Of a stretch of DNA of 7,917 bases, positions 1 through 6,247 are shown in pieces. The first letter of the stretch is position 1; each line of letters opens with the position of its first letter. Source of the DNA: Nitrososphaerales archaeon (GTDB taxonomy: Archaea > Thermoproteota > Nitrososphaeria > Nitrososphaerales > CADDZS01); contig JASHXQ010000038.1 of assembly GCA_030043455.1 (NCBI GenBank), positions 1-7,917 of the forward strand. The letters are read 5' to 3'. A program made the translations under genes and the position numbers. The notes beneath the pieces were generated by a model. The model did no database searches. It saw nothing but the letters and a program-made list of their open reading frames with translations, and was not told where the DNA came from.

Positions 1-917
1 ATAACCACATTGTTTCCCTGAATACCTACCATGGGCGCCCACGAATCCACAACCCCGGCACTCAAAACCGCGGTCTTCGACCAAGTACTTCCATAGTTTT
101 GACTGCTCACGGCTTCGATTTCGCTAGAAGTGCCCTTGGTTTCCCAAGACGCGACTACGTTCTCACCGGAGGCCATTATCCAGGGCTCCGAGCCGCAACA
201 CCCGCTGATGGGGTGCTTTGTCCAGCTCGTACCACCATTGGATGTAACATAGAGAGCACCACCATCCGCTATAGCATAGCCATTAGAACCTGCTGCTGCT
301 AACTGCGGCTCGTGCTTGCTGGAGTACTGGAAAGGAGCGCTGAAGGAGCCACCGTTATTGATACTGGTCGCTACGTATGACGCGCTACCCTGAATCCAGG
401 CGACGTATACGTCCGCACCCCAAGTGGCGATCACTGGCGTGGTTTGAGCCACGGTAGCGTCGCTATCCACGAGTATCGCAGATGAGAAGCTACCTCCGTT
501 ATTGCTGCTGACTGCGAAGTATATCTGCGCGGGGGAGCCCGACTTTGGAGTCTGGGACCACACCACGTACACATAGGAACCATACTCGGCCATAAGGGGG
601 TACGACGCCACGCCTCCCTTGGGACTCAATTTCAGCCCAGCGGAAGAAGTAGGAGGACTCCAGGTCATTCCACCGTCGGAACTGGACCGGAACAAAATGC
701 CTCCACTCTGTTCTGTCCACGAAACGTAAACGTTGGTGCCGTTATTCTGCACATTAGGAAATCTCGCGTTACCACTGTCGTTACTGATATTTATCGGAGT
801 GGAGAATGATGGAGTACCTGCGAATGAAAATGAACTAAAAACCGAAATTGCAGAGACCAAAAAGACTGCTGCAATGATGAGACTCAGGACACTTCGACGG
901 GATAATCTGGAGCTCAA
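1..917 (-). CDS. Asp-box (BNR/sialidase-like) beta-propeller surface protein, C-terminus cut by window edge
   Basis: The frame is open from 917 to the left edge, giving 305 residues with no stop. Residues 1-8 are basic, and about 9-33 form a hydrophobic signal or anchor segment (VLSLIIAAVFLVSAISVF). Five Asp-box-like motifs follow: SSDGGMTW 79-86, SSNNGGSF 137-144, SINNGGSF 185-192, TSNGGTSW 225-232 and SQNYGSTW 272-279. Each comes after a VYVxW-like strand, the pattern of repeated propeller blades. No sialidase FRIP motif is seen, so glycosidase activity is not supported; a surface binding or adhesion role is inferred. It is a paralogue of the gene ending at 1226: by hand alignment 48 of 76 residues match across the first blade. 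The TTG at 917 is chosen because a TATA-like element at 954-964 would place transcription start near 933. That excludes the in-frame GTG at 944 and ATG at 1010. Cys240-Cys241 are the only cysteines seen. About 130 C-terminal residues are probably missing. Confidence 0.85.
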   Translation of the reverse strand, partial: MSSRLSRRSVLSLIIAAVFLVSAISVFSSFSFAGTPSFSTPINISNDSGNARFPNVQNNGTNVYVSWTEQSGGILFRSSSDGGMTWSPPTSSAGLKLSPKGGVASYPLMAEYGSYVYVVWSQTPKSGSPAQIYFAVSSNNGGSFSSAILVDSDATVAQTTPVIATWGADVYVAWIQGSASYVATSINNGGSFSAPFQYSSKHEPQLAAAGSNGYAIADGGALYVTSNGGTSWTKHPISGCCGSEPWIMASGENVVASWETKGTSSEIEAVSSQNYGSTWSKTAVLSAGVVDSWAPMVGIQGNNVV

Positions 918-1225
918 AAAATTCAGGTAGAGAGTGGAGAGCACCGGGTTCGCTTTTAATAAAATCGCATATTTGTTAGGAAATAATCCGTCTTCGAATA
1001 TCAGGACCATAAAATCTGGCCAGCTTGAGAGAAGTTTCCAAATTTGGTAACTCTTTACGTCCTACATCCCATCACTTCATTTTGGATCAGGCAATGCGCG
1101 AATTGTCACATTGAAACGTCCCAATTGCCCAAGAGAGTCGCAACCTTCAACGGCGCGGGCCGCTCTTCCACCGAAAATGGAGAAGAACAACAGGCCAAAC
1201 CAAGGAACCGCCCTAATTGGGCTAC
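918..1225. other. Intergenic region between the two propeller genes
   Basis: These 308 bases hold the promoter of the left propeller gene, a 10-base palindrome at 1038-1047 and a small GCCC/GGGC inverted repeat at 1210-1222 just after the stop of the right-hand gene. Downstream of that stop the minus strand has only a broken pyrimidine run (TGTTGTTCTTCTCC), so termination there is unclear. Short open frames on both strands show no recognisable protein features and I do not call them genes. Confidence 0.5.
954..964 (-). promoter_or_regulatory. TATA-like promoter element of the first propeller gene
   Basis: On the minus strand this reads TTTTATTAAAA, centred about 42 bases upstream of the TTG at 917. 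Archaeal TATA boxes lie about 26 bases before transcription start, which would give a leader of about 16 bases. No clear Shine-Dalgarno precedes the TTG. This is a motif match by eye only. Confidence 0.45.
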
Positions 1226-2653
1226 TCAGGAAGAGACGAAATAAATTTGTGAGGTCGAGCCAAATGTGTAGGTCCACGTTGCAAAGCAGTTGGCGCCATT
1301 GCTAGACACCGCAAATAGCGTCACGTCCTGGTTTCCGGCAGCGACCCCCACCGCATTATTGCTGATATCGATGGGGCTGCTCCATGATGATCCGCTGTTT
1401 TCGCTGTATGAGACGTAAGCGTTCCACACCGAAGACCCCTTGGCAATTTCCTGCCCCCACAGCACGAAGACGTTCTCTCCATCAGAAGAAGCTACGTGCC
1501 CGTAAGAGCTCGTCCCTGACATTCCACTATTCACTTCCACTGGAGTGCTCCAGTTTGGATTCTCACTGCTAGCATTGGTGGTAGACGTCATGTACACTCC
1601 TTGATTGCCGAGAGAATGGAAGGTCGTGAAAGAATTGTTTCCGTACCCAATATTCTCCGGCTCCCAAGAATTCTTCACAGCCCCACTGATCGTCTGCAAT
1701 GGCCCCCAAGTGGCGCCGCCGTCCGTGCTGACCCTGCCGTAATCCTGGTATCCGACGCCGGTCGTGGCGTTGGCCTCCCAAGTCGTGTACACCAGATCGC
1801 CCCAACCCGCCACCCACGGTTCTCGTGCATAATTCACGGAACCGCTGATTCTCGTGTAGTTGTACAACGGGACGTATTGCGACCAATTTCCCCCAGCAGT
1901 GTGGCTATAAACAAAGTTAGATTGATCCATCATAACGTACACGTTGGAGCCGGTGGTCGCAACGATTTCTGCCTCACCGTTTGTCGAAAAGGGGTAAATG
2001 TCAACGGGTGCACTCCAGGTCTGTCCATTGTTGGTAGAGGATGCCACGTAAATCGCTCCGGGCAAGGCATAGCTCACTTTGCTCGAATACCAAGCGACGT
2101 ACACATCGGAGCCGTAAGCTGCGATCGCCGGTGTGATCTGATCATTTGTAGAGTTGTGGCTGAGCTGGGTGGTGACAAAGCTCTTGCCGTTGTTCGTGCT
2201 GGCCGCCGCAAAAATCTGTAGAACATTTGACCCATTCTTCTGTTTGACGGTCTGTGCCCAAGAAACATAGACATCACCAGAGTTCACCGACTGGTACTCC
2301 GTGAACATTATAGGGAACTGGGCGGTCCCTCCCTTCGGGCTCAACCTCAGCCCGGGGCTGGATGTCGAGGGAGTCCAAGTGGAACCCCCATTGCTACTTG
2401 CCCTAAATAAAATTCCCTGACTCCCTTCCGTCCATGCAACATAAACATCCTGGCCGTTGTTAGAAACGGTCGGTTCTTGCGCTTTGTTTGCATCGTTGCT
2501 CAAATTAATGGCAGGACTAAACTTGGGAGTAGAAACCGCCGTAGACCTGACAAAAACGACCGGAAGCATACCTGCGACTAGAAACATCGCAATGATTAGG
2601 CATGATGTGACAACGATACTTTTGCTTGAAAAACCGAATCGTCTTATCGACAT
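1226..2653 (-). CDS. Asp-box (BNR/sialidase-like) beta-propeller surface protein, complete
   Basis: A 475-residue protein starting at ATG 2653. Residues 1-11 are polar and basic, and 12-35 are hydrophobic (signal peptide or N-terminal anchor), so the body should lie outside the cell. Asp-box motifs occur at SSNGGSTW 86-93, STNNGKSF 152-159, STNNGQTW 206-213, STDGGATW 309-316 and SENSGSSW 417-424. Degenerate copies are SHTAGGNW 250-257 and a region ending in NPNW near 365-368. Strands such as VYVAW (70-74, 184-188) precede the motifs. The protein ends at YFVSS, just before where the next Asp-box would fall, while its N-terminal FSPAINLSND resembles a post-Asp-box strand. This suggests ring closure by the N-terminus and a complete protein. 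Sialidase catalytic motifs are not evident and the ligand is unknown. The gene is in tandem with the paralogue on its left and has its own promoter, after a 357-base gap from the binding-protein gene. Confidence 0.9.
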   Translation of the reverse strand: MSIRRFGFSSKSIVVTSCLIIAMFLVAGMLPVVFVRSTAVSTPKFSPAINLSNDANKAQEPTVSNNGQDVYVAWTEGSQGILFRASSNGGSTWTPSTSSPGLRLSPKGGTAQFPIMFTEYQSVNSGDVYVSWAQTVKQKNGSNVLQIFAAASTNNGKSFVTTQLSHNSTNDQITPAIAAYGSDVYVAWYSSKVSYALPGAIYVASSTNNGQTWSAPVDIYPFSTNGEAEIVATTGSNVYVMMDQSNFVYSHTAGGNWSQYVPLYNYTRISGSVNYAREPWVAGWGDLVYTTWEANATTGVGYQDYGRVSTDGGATWGPLQTISGAVKNSWEPENIGYGNNSFTTFHSLGNQGVYMTSTTNASSENPNWSTPVEVNSGMSGTSSYGHVASSDGENVFVLWGQEIAKGSSVWNAYVSYSENSGSSWSSPIDISNNAVGVAAGNQDVTLFAVSSNGANCFATWTYTFGSTSQIYFVSS

Positions 2654-2687
2654 TGAGAACTTATGGTAAGGGCCCTCCCAAAGGTCC

Positions 2688-2697
2688 TATTTATTTT
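2688..2697 (-). promoter_or_regulatory. TATA-like promoter element of the complete propeller gene
   Basis: The minus strand reads AAAATAAATA, centred about 39 bases upstream of the ATG at 2653. Transcription would start near 2666, leaving a leader of about 13 bases without a Shine-Dalgarno. The GGGAGGG at 2679-2673 is 19 bases from the ATG, too far to serve as one. Confidence 0.5.
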
Positions 2698-2967
2698 CAT
2701 CCCACAATCCCCAATCTCCAAAGCTAAGGTTAGAATTCCTTTCTTTCACATGCCACCCTAAGATTGTCATGGGACTGGCTACAAAAACGAAGATTTCCCT
2801 GATTAATTCACCGATATTGGAGCAAAAATAGCAAATGATGGACGATTTGTCGTAGCGAATTAAGGCAGCAAGAAATCCGGCCAAGACATTGGGCAGTCAA
2901 GGAGAAAAAGGAAGTGGTCTTTTAGGACATTCCATCTTCTAATTTTCCAGACGCTTCTATGATCCAG

Positions 2968-2999
2968 AAAAAATCGTGAGGAGAGACAACTCCCTCCTC
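2968..2999 (-). terminator. Hairpin plus T-tract terminator after the binding-protein gene
   Basis: Arms at 2978-2986 and 2991-2999 form a 9-base-pair stem with one G-T wobble around a four-base loop. On the minus strand the stem is followed four bases later by six T residues (2973-2968). The hairpin begins 11 bases after the TAG at 3011-3013. Archaeal termination depends mainly on the T-tract, so the hairpin may act instead in mRNA 3' end stability. Confidence 0.65.
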
Positions 3000-3010
3000 T
3001 CCATCGAAGT

Positions 3011-4891
3011 CTACCTGATTACTTGTGACCATTTTGGCGAGGTAATGGTAAGTCTTCTCGCCATTAGAGCCTCCAGGGCTGCGAAGACCATCAGCATCGC
3101 TGTGACGCCACTGAAGATCGTTATCGGGACTGGAATACTCGCCGCAGAGCTACCGCTCCCGGAGCTCAATTGCACCTCCGCCCCGATCACCGGGTCCCAT
3201 ACCACAAACCCGTAGAAGGGATTGGGATGGCTAACGTAGTTTTGCACATTGAGCGTCTCTCCCTCAAGGACGTCAGGATAGTAGAGAATCGCACCATAAG
3301 ATTGATTCAAGATTCTCGTCTGGATAGCATTGGAAAGCGGGATCACCTGTGATTGGTTGGCCATCGCCAGTTCATTCAACATATTCGTGAGATTCGCATC
3401 TCTGATGTGCTGCAGGTTCCACAGGAAATAGCCAATGTCAGCGGAGTTGTAAAACTCGCACATTATGCCACAGGCACTCAAAGTACCCGTGCCACCCCAG
3501 TCGTGGAAGGCGAGGTCCCAAGTCCCGTTGCCGTCGAGTAAGATCCCTGCCGCGGTGTCGAAGGACTGCGAATTGATTGTGGTGTTAATCCCGGCAGACT
3601 GGAGCTGAGCAGCCACCGCCTGCGTCACCTGAAGATAGTCAGTAGTGAATGAAGCAGTCAAAAAATTGAGGTGCAACCCGTTTGGATAGCCAGCTTCTGT
3701 AAGGAGTTGCTTTGCCATTGTGACGTTGCCATCGAACGGGTAAACCTGCAGTGACGGATTATAGGCGCCAATCGCCGCTGGGGGCACCGGACCTATGCCT
3801 GGTTGAGCATACCCCAGTTCGACGTACTGCACAATGGCGCTTCTGTTTATCGCATAGTTGATAGCTTCCCGGACAAGCGGGTTCAGAAGCGCGGGGTTTG
3901 TGTAATTCGGATCTACGTCCATGGATATCGTGATCATTTCGTTGGGCGCACCGATGACGACCTTGACGCCGGACGCATTTTGCAGACGCTGAGCATCCTG
4001 GGCATCCAATTGAACCAGCTGGGCCTGTCCGGTCTGAAGCTGAAGGGCTTCAACAGATTCGTCGGGGACGATGTCAATGTCAATCGTTTTGATCGTAGGC
4101 TTTGGCCCCCAGTACAGCGGATTAGCCTGAAGAACAATCTGGCTGTTCTGAGTCCAAGAGACGAAATCATAGGGGCCAGTACCGACGGCATATTGGGAAC
4201 CAAAGGCGCTACCGTATTTGGCAACAGCGCTTGGAGAAACGATTCCCTCTCCCAGAGCTAGATTATTCAAAAAGTCGGAACTGGCATTCTTTAGCTGAAT
4301 CTCCACCTGATAGTTGCTTAGCGCGGTGACATTGGAGATATCCTCAACCTGGCCGTATCTCGCAGTACCCGTTCCATTCAACATCCGATCAAACGAGAAC
4401 ACTACAGCTGAAGCATTGAACGGCGTTCCGTCTTGGAATACAACACCCTGTCTCAAATTGAAAATGTAAGTTGTCGCAGACACCTCGGTCCAATTCAAGG
4501 CAAGGTCCGGAACGATCGTTCCGTTAAAATTCTGCGCAGCCAGTCCTTCATAAACTTCTGTTTGAACCGTACCCGTGTCTGGCCCAAACTGGACGGTCAT
4601 GGGATCTCCTGGTTCCCCCTTGTCGGTCGTCACATCAATCGTGAGCGTGGTACCCGAACCCGACGATGAAGAGGAGGAGGTCGAACTGTTAGATGAGCTC
4701 ATAGAAGAAGAAACACTCGTCGAAGGCGATGTGGTGGAAACTGTTGTGGGAGTCGTGACGGGGGTTGAAGTTGTGGTAGCAGTACTGGTCTTCACAGACA
4801 ATCCAACGATCGCCCCTGCGACGATTATGACAATGATAACTACAACAATGACAATTCCTACGGTACGTGAAATCGCTCTCTTTAGTGACAT
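3011..4891 (-). CDS. ABC transporter solute-binding protein, family 5 (oligopeptide/nickel type)
   Basis: A 626-residue surface protein expected to capture a peptide or similar solute for an ABC importer. Residues 1-10 are basic, 11-33 are a very hydrophobic segment (VGIVIVVVIIVIIVAGAIVG), and about 34-82 are a Ser/Thr-rich stalk. The SBP_bac_5 domain covers about 84-570. Its typical features include EGLAAQNFNGTIVPDLALNW at 115-134, RQGVVFQDGTPFNA at 147-160 and the family hallmark VGTGPYDFVSW at 236-246. A short Ser/Gly linker (576-585) leads to a second hydrophobic segment, about 587-609, followed by ARR, which looks like a C-terminal anchor. Cys474 and Cys478 form a CxxxC pair. The ATG at 4891 lies about 31 bases from a good TATA box without a Shine-Dalgarno, suggesting a nearly leaderless mRNA. 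The gene is 110 bases downstream of the DUF917 gene. No permease or ATPase gene lies in the window. The substrate cannot be read from sequence. Confidence 0.93.
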   Translation of the reverse strand: MSLKRAISRTVGIVIVVVIIVIIVAGAIVGLSVKTSTATTTSTPVTTPTTVSTTSPSTSVSSSMSSSNSSTSSSSSSGSGTTLTIDVTTDKGEPGDPMTVQFGPDTGTVQTEVYEGLAAQNFNGTIVPDLALNWTEVSATTYIFNLRQGVVFQDGTPFNASAVVFSFDRMLNGTGTARYGQVEDISNVTALSNYQVEIQLKNASSDFLNNLALGEGIVSPSAVAKYGSAFGSQYAVGTGPYDFVSWTQNSQIVLQANPLYWGPKPTIKTIDIDIVPDESVEALQLQTGQAQLVQLDAQDAQRLQNASGVKVVIGAPNEMITISMDVDPNYTNPALLNPLVREAINYAINRSAIVQYVELGYAQPGIGPVPPAAIGAYNPSLQVYPFDGNVTMAKQLLTEAGYPNGLHLNFLTASFTTDYLQVTQAVAAQLQSAGINTTINSQSFDTAAGILLDGNGTWDLAFHDWGGTGTLSACGIMCEFYNSADIGYFLWNLQHIRDANLTNMLNELAMANQSQVIPLSNAIQTRILNQSYGAILYYPDVLEGETLNVQNYVSHPNPFYGFVVWDPVIGAEVQLSSGSGSSAASIPVPITIFSGVTAMLMVFAALEALMARRLTITSPKWSQVIR

Positions 4892-4916
4892 TTAAGGCAC
4901 GACAGCAACGATTTTC

Positions 4917-4926
4917 TATATTTAAG
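4917..4926 (-). promoter_or_regulatory. TATA box of the binding-protein gene
   Basis: The minus strand reads CTTAAATATA, centred about 30 bases before the ATG at 4891. Archaeal spacing predicts transcription start within a few bases of the start codon. The start codon is preceded by GTGCCTTAA, with no Shine-Dalgarno. This is the best-placed promoter in the window and suggests the gene is transcribed independently of the DUF917 gene. Confidence 0.6.
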
Positions 4927-4930
4927 ACTA

Positions 4931-4940
4931 TTCCGCGGAA
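4931..4940. promoter_or_regulatory. Perfect 10-base palindrome beside the TATA box
   Basis: TTCCGCGGAA is its own reverse complement and starts four bases upstream of the TATA element, where the TFB recognition element and regulator sites usually lie. A dimeric repressor or activator could bind here. Function is inferred from position and symmetry only. Confidence 0.3.
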
Positions 4941-5001
4941 CATGCCGGACTGTGATTTTCTCTCACACTAAGTCTCGGGTGGGGCAAGAACGGGAAAATC
5001 G

Positions 5002-6087
5002 TTAGGTTGTTTTCCTCGCGCGAATTTCAACCGGCAAGTAGTCCAGATCATAACCAAAGTAGCGCGGGCCAGCGACCTGAATTCCCGGAGCAGTTCTCCA
5101 GATCGGAGCCGAGGGAATTCCGATAACGGTGACTCTGTATCCATACCGCAGCTCTTCGGTGGTAATCGCGTTTAGAGTCTCAGAGTTGAGGATGGTAATG
5201 ATGTCCGGAACTGTGGCGAGCACCCTGTTTCCTGCTCGGCATACCAGATTTTCGTTTTGAAAAGTAATCTTGCACGAGACACCGCTATTTTCTTCGACCC
5301 CCTCGATCGTAACATCCCCTTTGTTGAATCCTCCGACTGTCTGCCTGTTAACATCAACGATTTTTCCCTTGAACAAGGTTAGACCCCCGGTCAAAGTAGC
5401 AAGTGCTTCAAGCCTAGCTTCGCTTGAATGAGTCCTGTTCAGTGCTTCGCCAATTTTCTGCGACAAAGTGATCGTCCCGCCTATTGAAACCGTCCTTGCG
5501 GTTTTGCCAGACATGCCGAATGTCGCCACAAAAGATCGGGCACCCATGAGGCTCGTAGCTGCCCGAGCAATTTTCTCTCCCCAGAAGGTGTCAATAGCTT
5601 CTATCATTACTCTGTTTCCTCTTTCATCCATTACGGCGAAAGGGCTGGCGACAAGTCCATGCAGATGGAAGGAAGTCATCTGAGTTTCAGGAAAGGCACG
5701 CCCCATTGAATCTGCGTCTACCATAGGTATTCCCAAACCCAAACCCGCTACCATCGGAACCATGGAGTTTGAGCCGCCTACCTCGACGGCAGATACAGCT
5801 GTAGCCTTCTTTCCCAATTTTTCACAAAGAAACTCTACAACCAATCTCGCATCTTTGGTTTCACCAAATTTTTCAAGACCGACTACAGGCGCTCCCATTT
5901 CTCCCAGCGGAACCACGAGGTCGTCATCCTTTAGTTCGTCTAGAGAGATGAGTTTGACATCTCCATAGGTTTGCATCGCACTCTTCAGGAAAAGGCTTCC
6001 GCCCTCGACATTGCCACCCCCGCCTGCGCCAAGTACGGCAGCCCCGGATGCAATATTGTCAACGTCGTCCTTGGAAATGGATCTCAA
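5002..6087 (-). CDS. DUF917 / S-methyl-thiohydantoin desulfurase-like (S-Me-THD) family protein
   Basis: A 361-residue cytoplasmic protein, the usual length for this family. The N-terminal glycine-rich motif GAAVLGAGGGGNVEGG is at 15-30. The central signature runs from EVGGSNSMVPMVAGLGLG (102-119) to PMVDADSMGRAFPETQMTSF (121-140). The C-terminal signature PGIQVAGPRYFGYDLDYLP is at 334-352. Members are found beside or fused to HyuA-type hydantoinases; Pfam links the family to S-methyl thiohydantoin desulfurase, but this protein's substrate is unknown. The start is TTG at 6087: an in-frame stop lies six codons upstream, there is no ATG between, and AGAGGG (6104-6099) sits 11 bases before it. 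The gene is divergent from hyuA and upstream of the binding-protein gene on the same strand, which suggests cyclic amide or hydantoin metabolism. No signal peptide or membrane segment is seen. Confidence 0.9.
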   Translation of the reverse strand: MRSISKDDVDNIASGAAVLGAGGGGNVEGGSLFLKSAMQTYGDVKLISLDELKDDDLVVPLGEMGAPVVGLEKFGETKDARLVVEFLCEKLGKKATAVSAVEVGGSNSMVPMVAGLGLGIPMVDADSMGRAFPETQMTSFHLHGLVASPFAVMDERGNRVMIEAIDTFWGEKIARAATSLMGARSFVATFGMSGKTARTVSIGGTITLSQKIGEALNRTHSSEARLEALATLTGGLTLFKGKIVDVNRQTVGGFNKGDVTIEGVEENSGVSCKITFQNENLVCRAGNRVLATVPDIITILNSETLNAITTEELRYGYRVTVIGIPSAPIWRTAPGIQVAGPRYFGYDLDYLPVEIRARKTT

Positions 6088-6098
6088 AATTCCTGGAT

Positions 6099-6104
6099 CC
6101 CTCT
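6099..6104 (-). promoter_or_regulatory. Shine-Dalgarno supporting the TTG start of the DUF917 gene
   Basis: The minus strand reads AGAGGG, 11 bases before the TTG at 6087. Part of it overlaps the in-frame TAG that bounds the frame upstream. A second weak match, AGGA, lies closer to the start. Confidence 0.4.
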
Positions 6105-6133
6105 AAAGAAGAAAATCAACGAGACCTCGGCGG

Positions 6134-6145
6134 AAATTTAAGTAT
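6134..6145 (-). promoter_or_regulatory. TATA-like element of the DUF917 gene
   Basis: The minus strand reads ATACTTAAATTT, centred about 53 bases from the TTG at 6087. That predicts transcription start near 6114 and a leader of about 27 bases carrying the AGAGGG. The core AAATTTAAGT is nearly symmetric, so it could also support plus-strand initiation, although it is about 108 bases from the hyuA ATG. Confidence 0.45.
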
Positions 6146-6196
6146 TGGTTGAAAGACCATCCGGTAAAATCATAACGAAACAAAAATCAATTTGGA

Positions 6197-6207
6197 GTTT
6201 AGTAAAC
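6197..6207 (+). promoter_or_regulatory. TATA-like inverted repeat upstream of hyuA
   Basis: GTTTAGTAAAC is a perfect inverted repeat (GTTTA/TAAAC) around one G. Its centre is 46 bases upstream of the ATG at 6248. As a TATA box it predicts transcription start near 6228 and a leader of about 20 bases containing AGGA at 6235-6238, nine bases before the ATG. It could instead be a regulator site, or both. Confidence 0.4.
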
Positions 6208-6247
6208 ATGATTTCTCAGCTGGGTAGAATTCGCAGGATTGTTTGAG

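Larger units (their letters stand above)
2654..3010. other. 357-base intergenic region between propeller and binding-protein genes
   Basis: It contains the propeller-gene TATA element near its left end and the binding-protein terminator near its right end. The stretch of about 270 bases between them (roughly 2700-2967) shows no RNA gene, repeat array or convincing coding frame. A 65-codon minus-strand frame (2687-2884) has no recognisable domain, overlaps the TATA element and is treated as chance. Confidence 0.55.

Noticed and set aside
499..720. A 73-codon minus-strand open frame within the left propeller gene
   Set aside because: It is in a different frame from the continuous 305-codon propeller frame, which carries the Asp-box motifs.
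918..1010. An in-frame ATG at 1010 that would extend the left propeller protein by 31 residues
   Set aside because: The extension would translate through the TATA-like element and place a long non-signal leader before the hydrophobic segment.
1077..1277. A hydrophobic stretch (AVPWFGLLFFSIFGG) in another frame just after the propeller stop, possibly a membrane anchor lost by frameshift
   Set aside because: The propeller end fits ring closure, the paralogue's end is not visible for comparison, and one short hydrophobic run is weak evidence of a frameshift.
1601..2221. A 206-codon plus-strand open frame opposite the complete propeller gene
   Set aside because: It is antisense to a well-supported gene, has no recognisable domain, and its composition follows from the repeats on the other strand.
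2687..2884. A 65-codon minus-strand frame in the largest gene-free stretch
   Set aside because: It has no recognisable domain, no clear ribosome site and overlaps the TATA element of the propeller gene.
3803..4261. A 152-codon plus-strand open frame inside the binding-protein gene
   Set aside because: It is a shadow of the SBP domain coding sequence with no independent support.
4575..4895. A very acidic plus-strand open frame with Val- and Glu-rich runs
   Set aside because: It is the reverse complement of the Ser/Thr-rich stalk and hydrophobic segment; the low complexity explains it.
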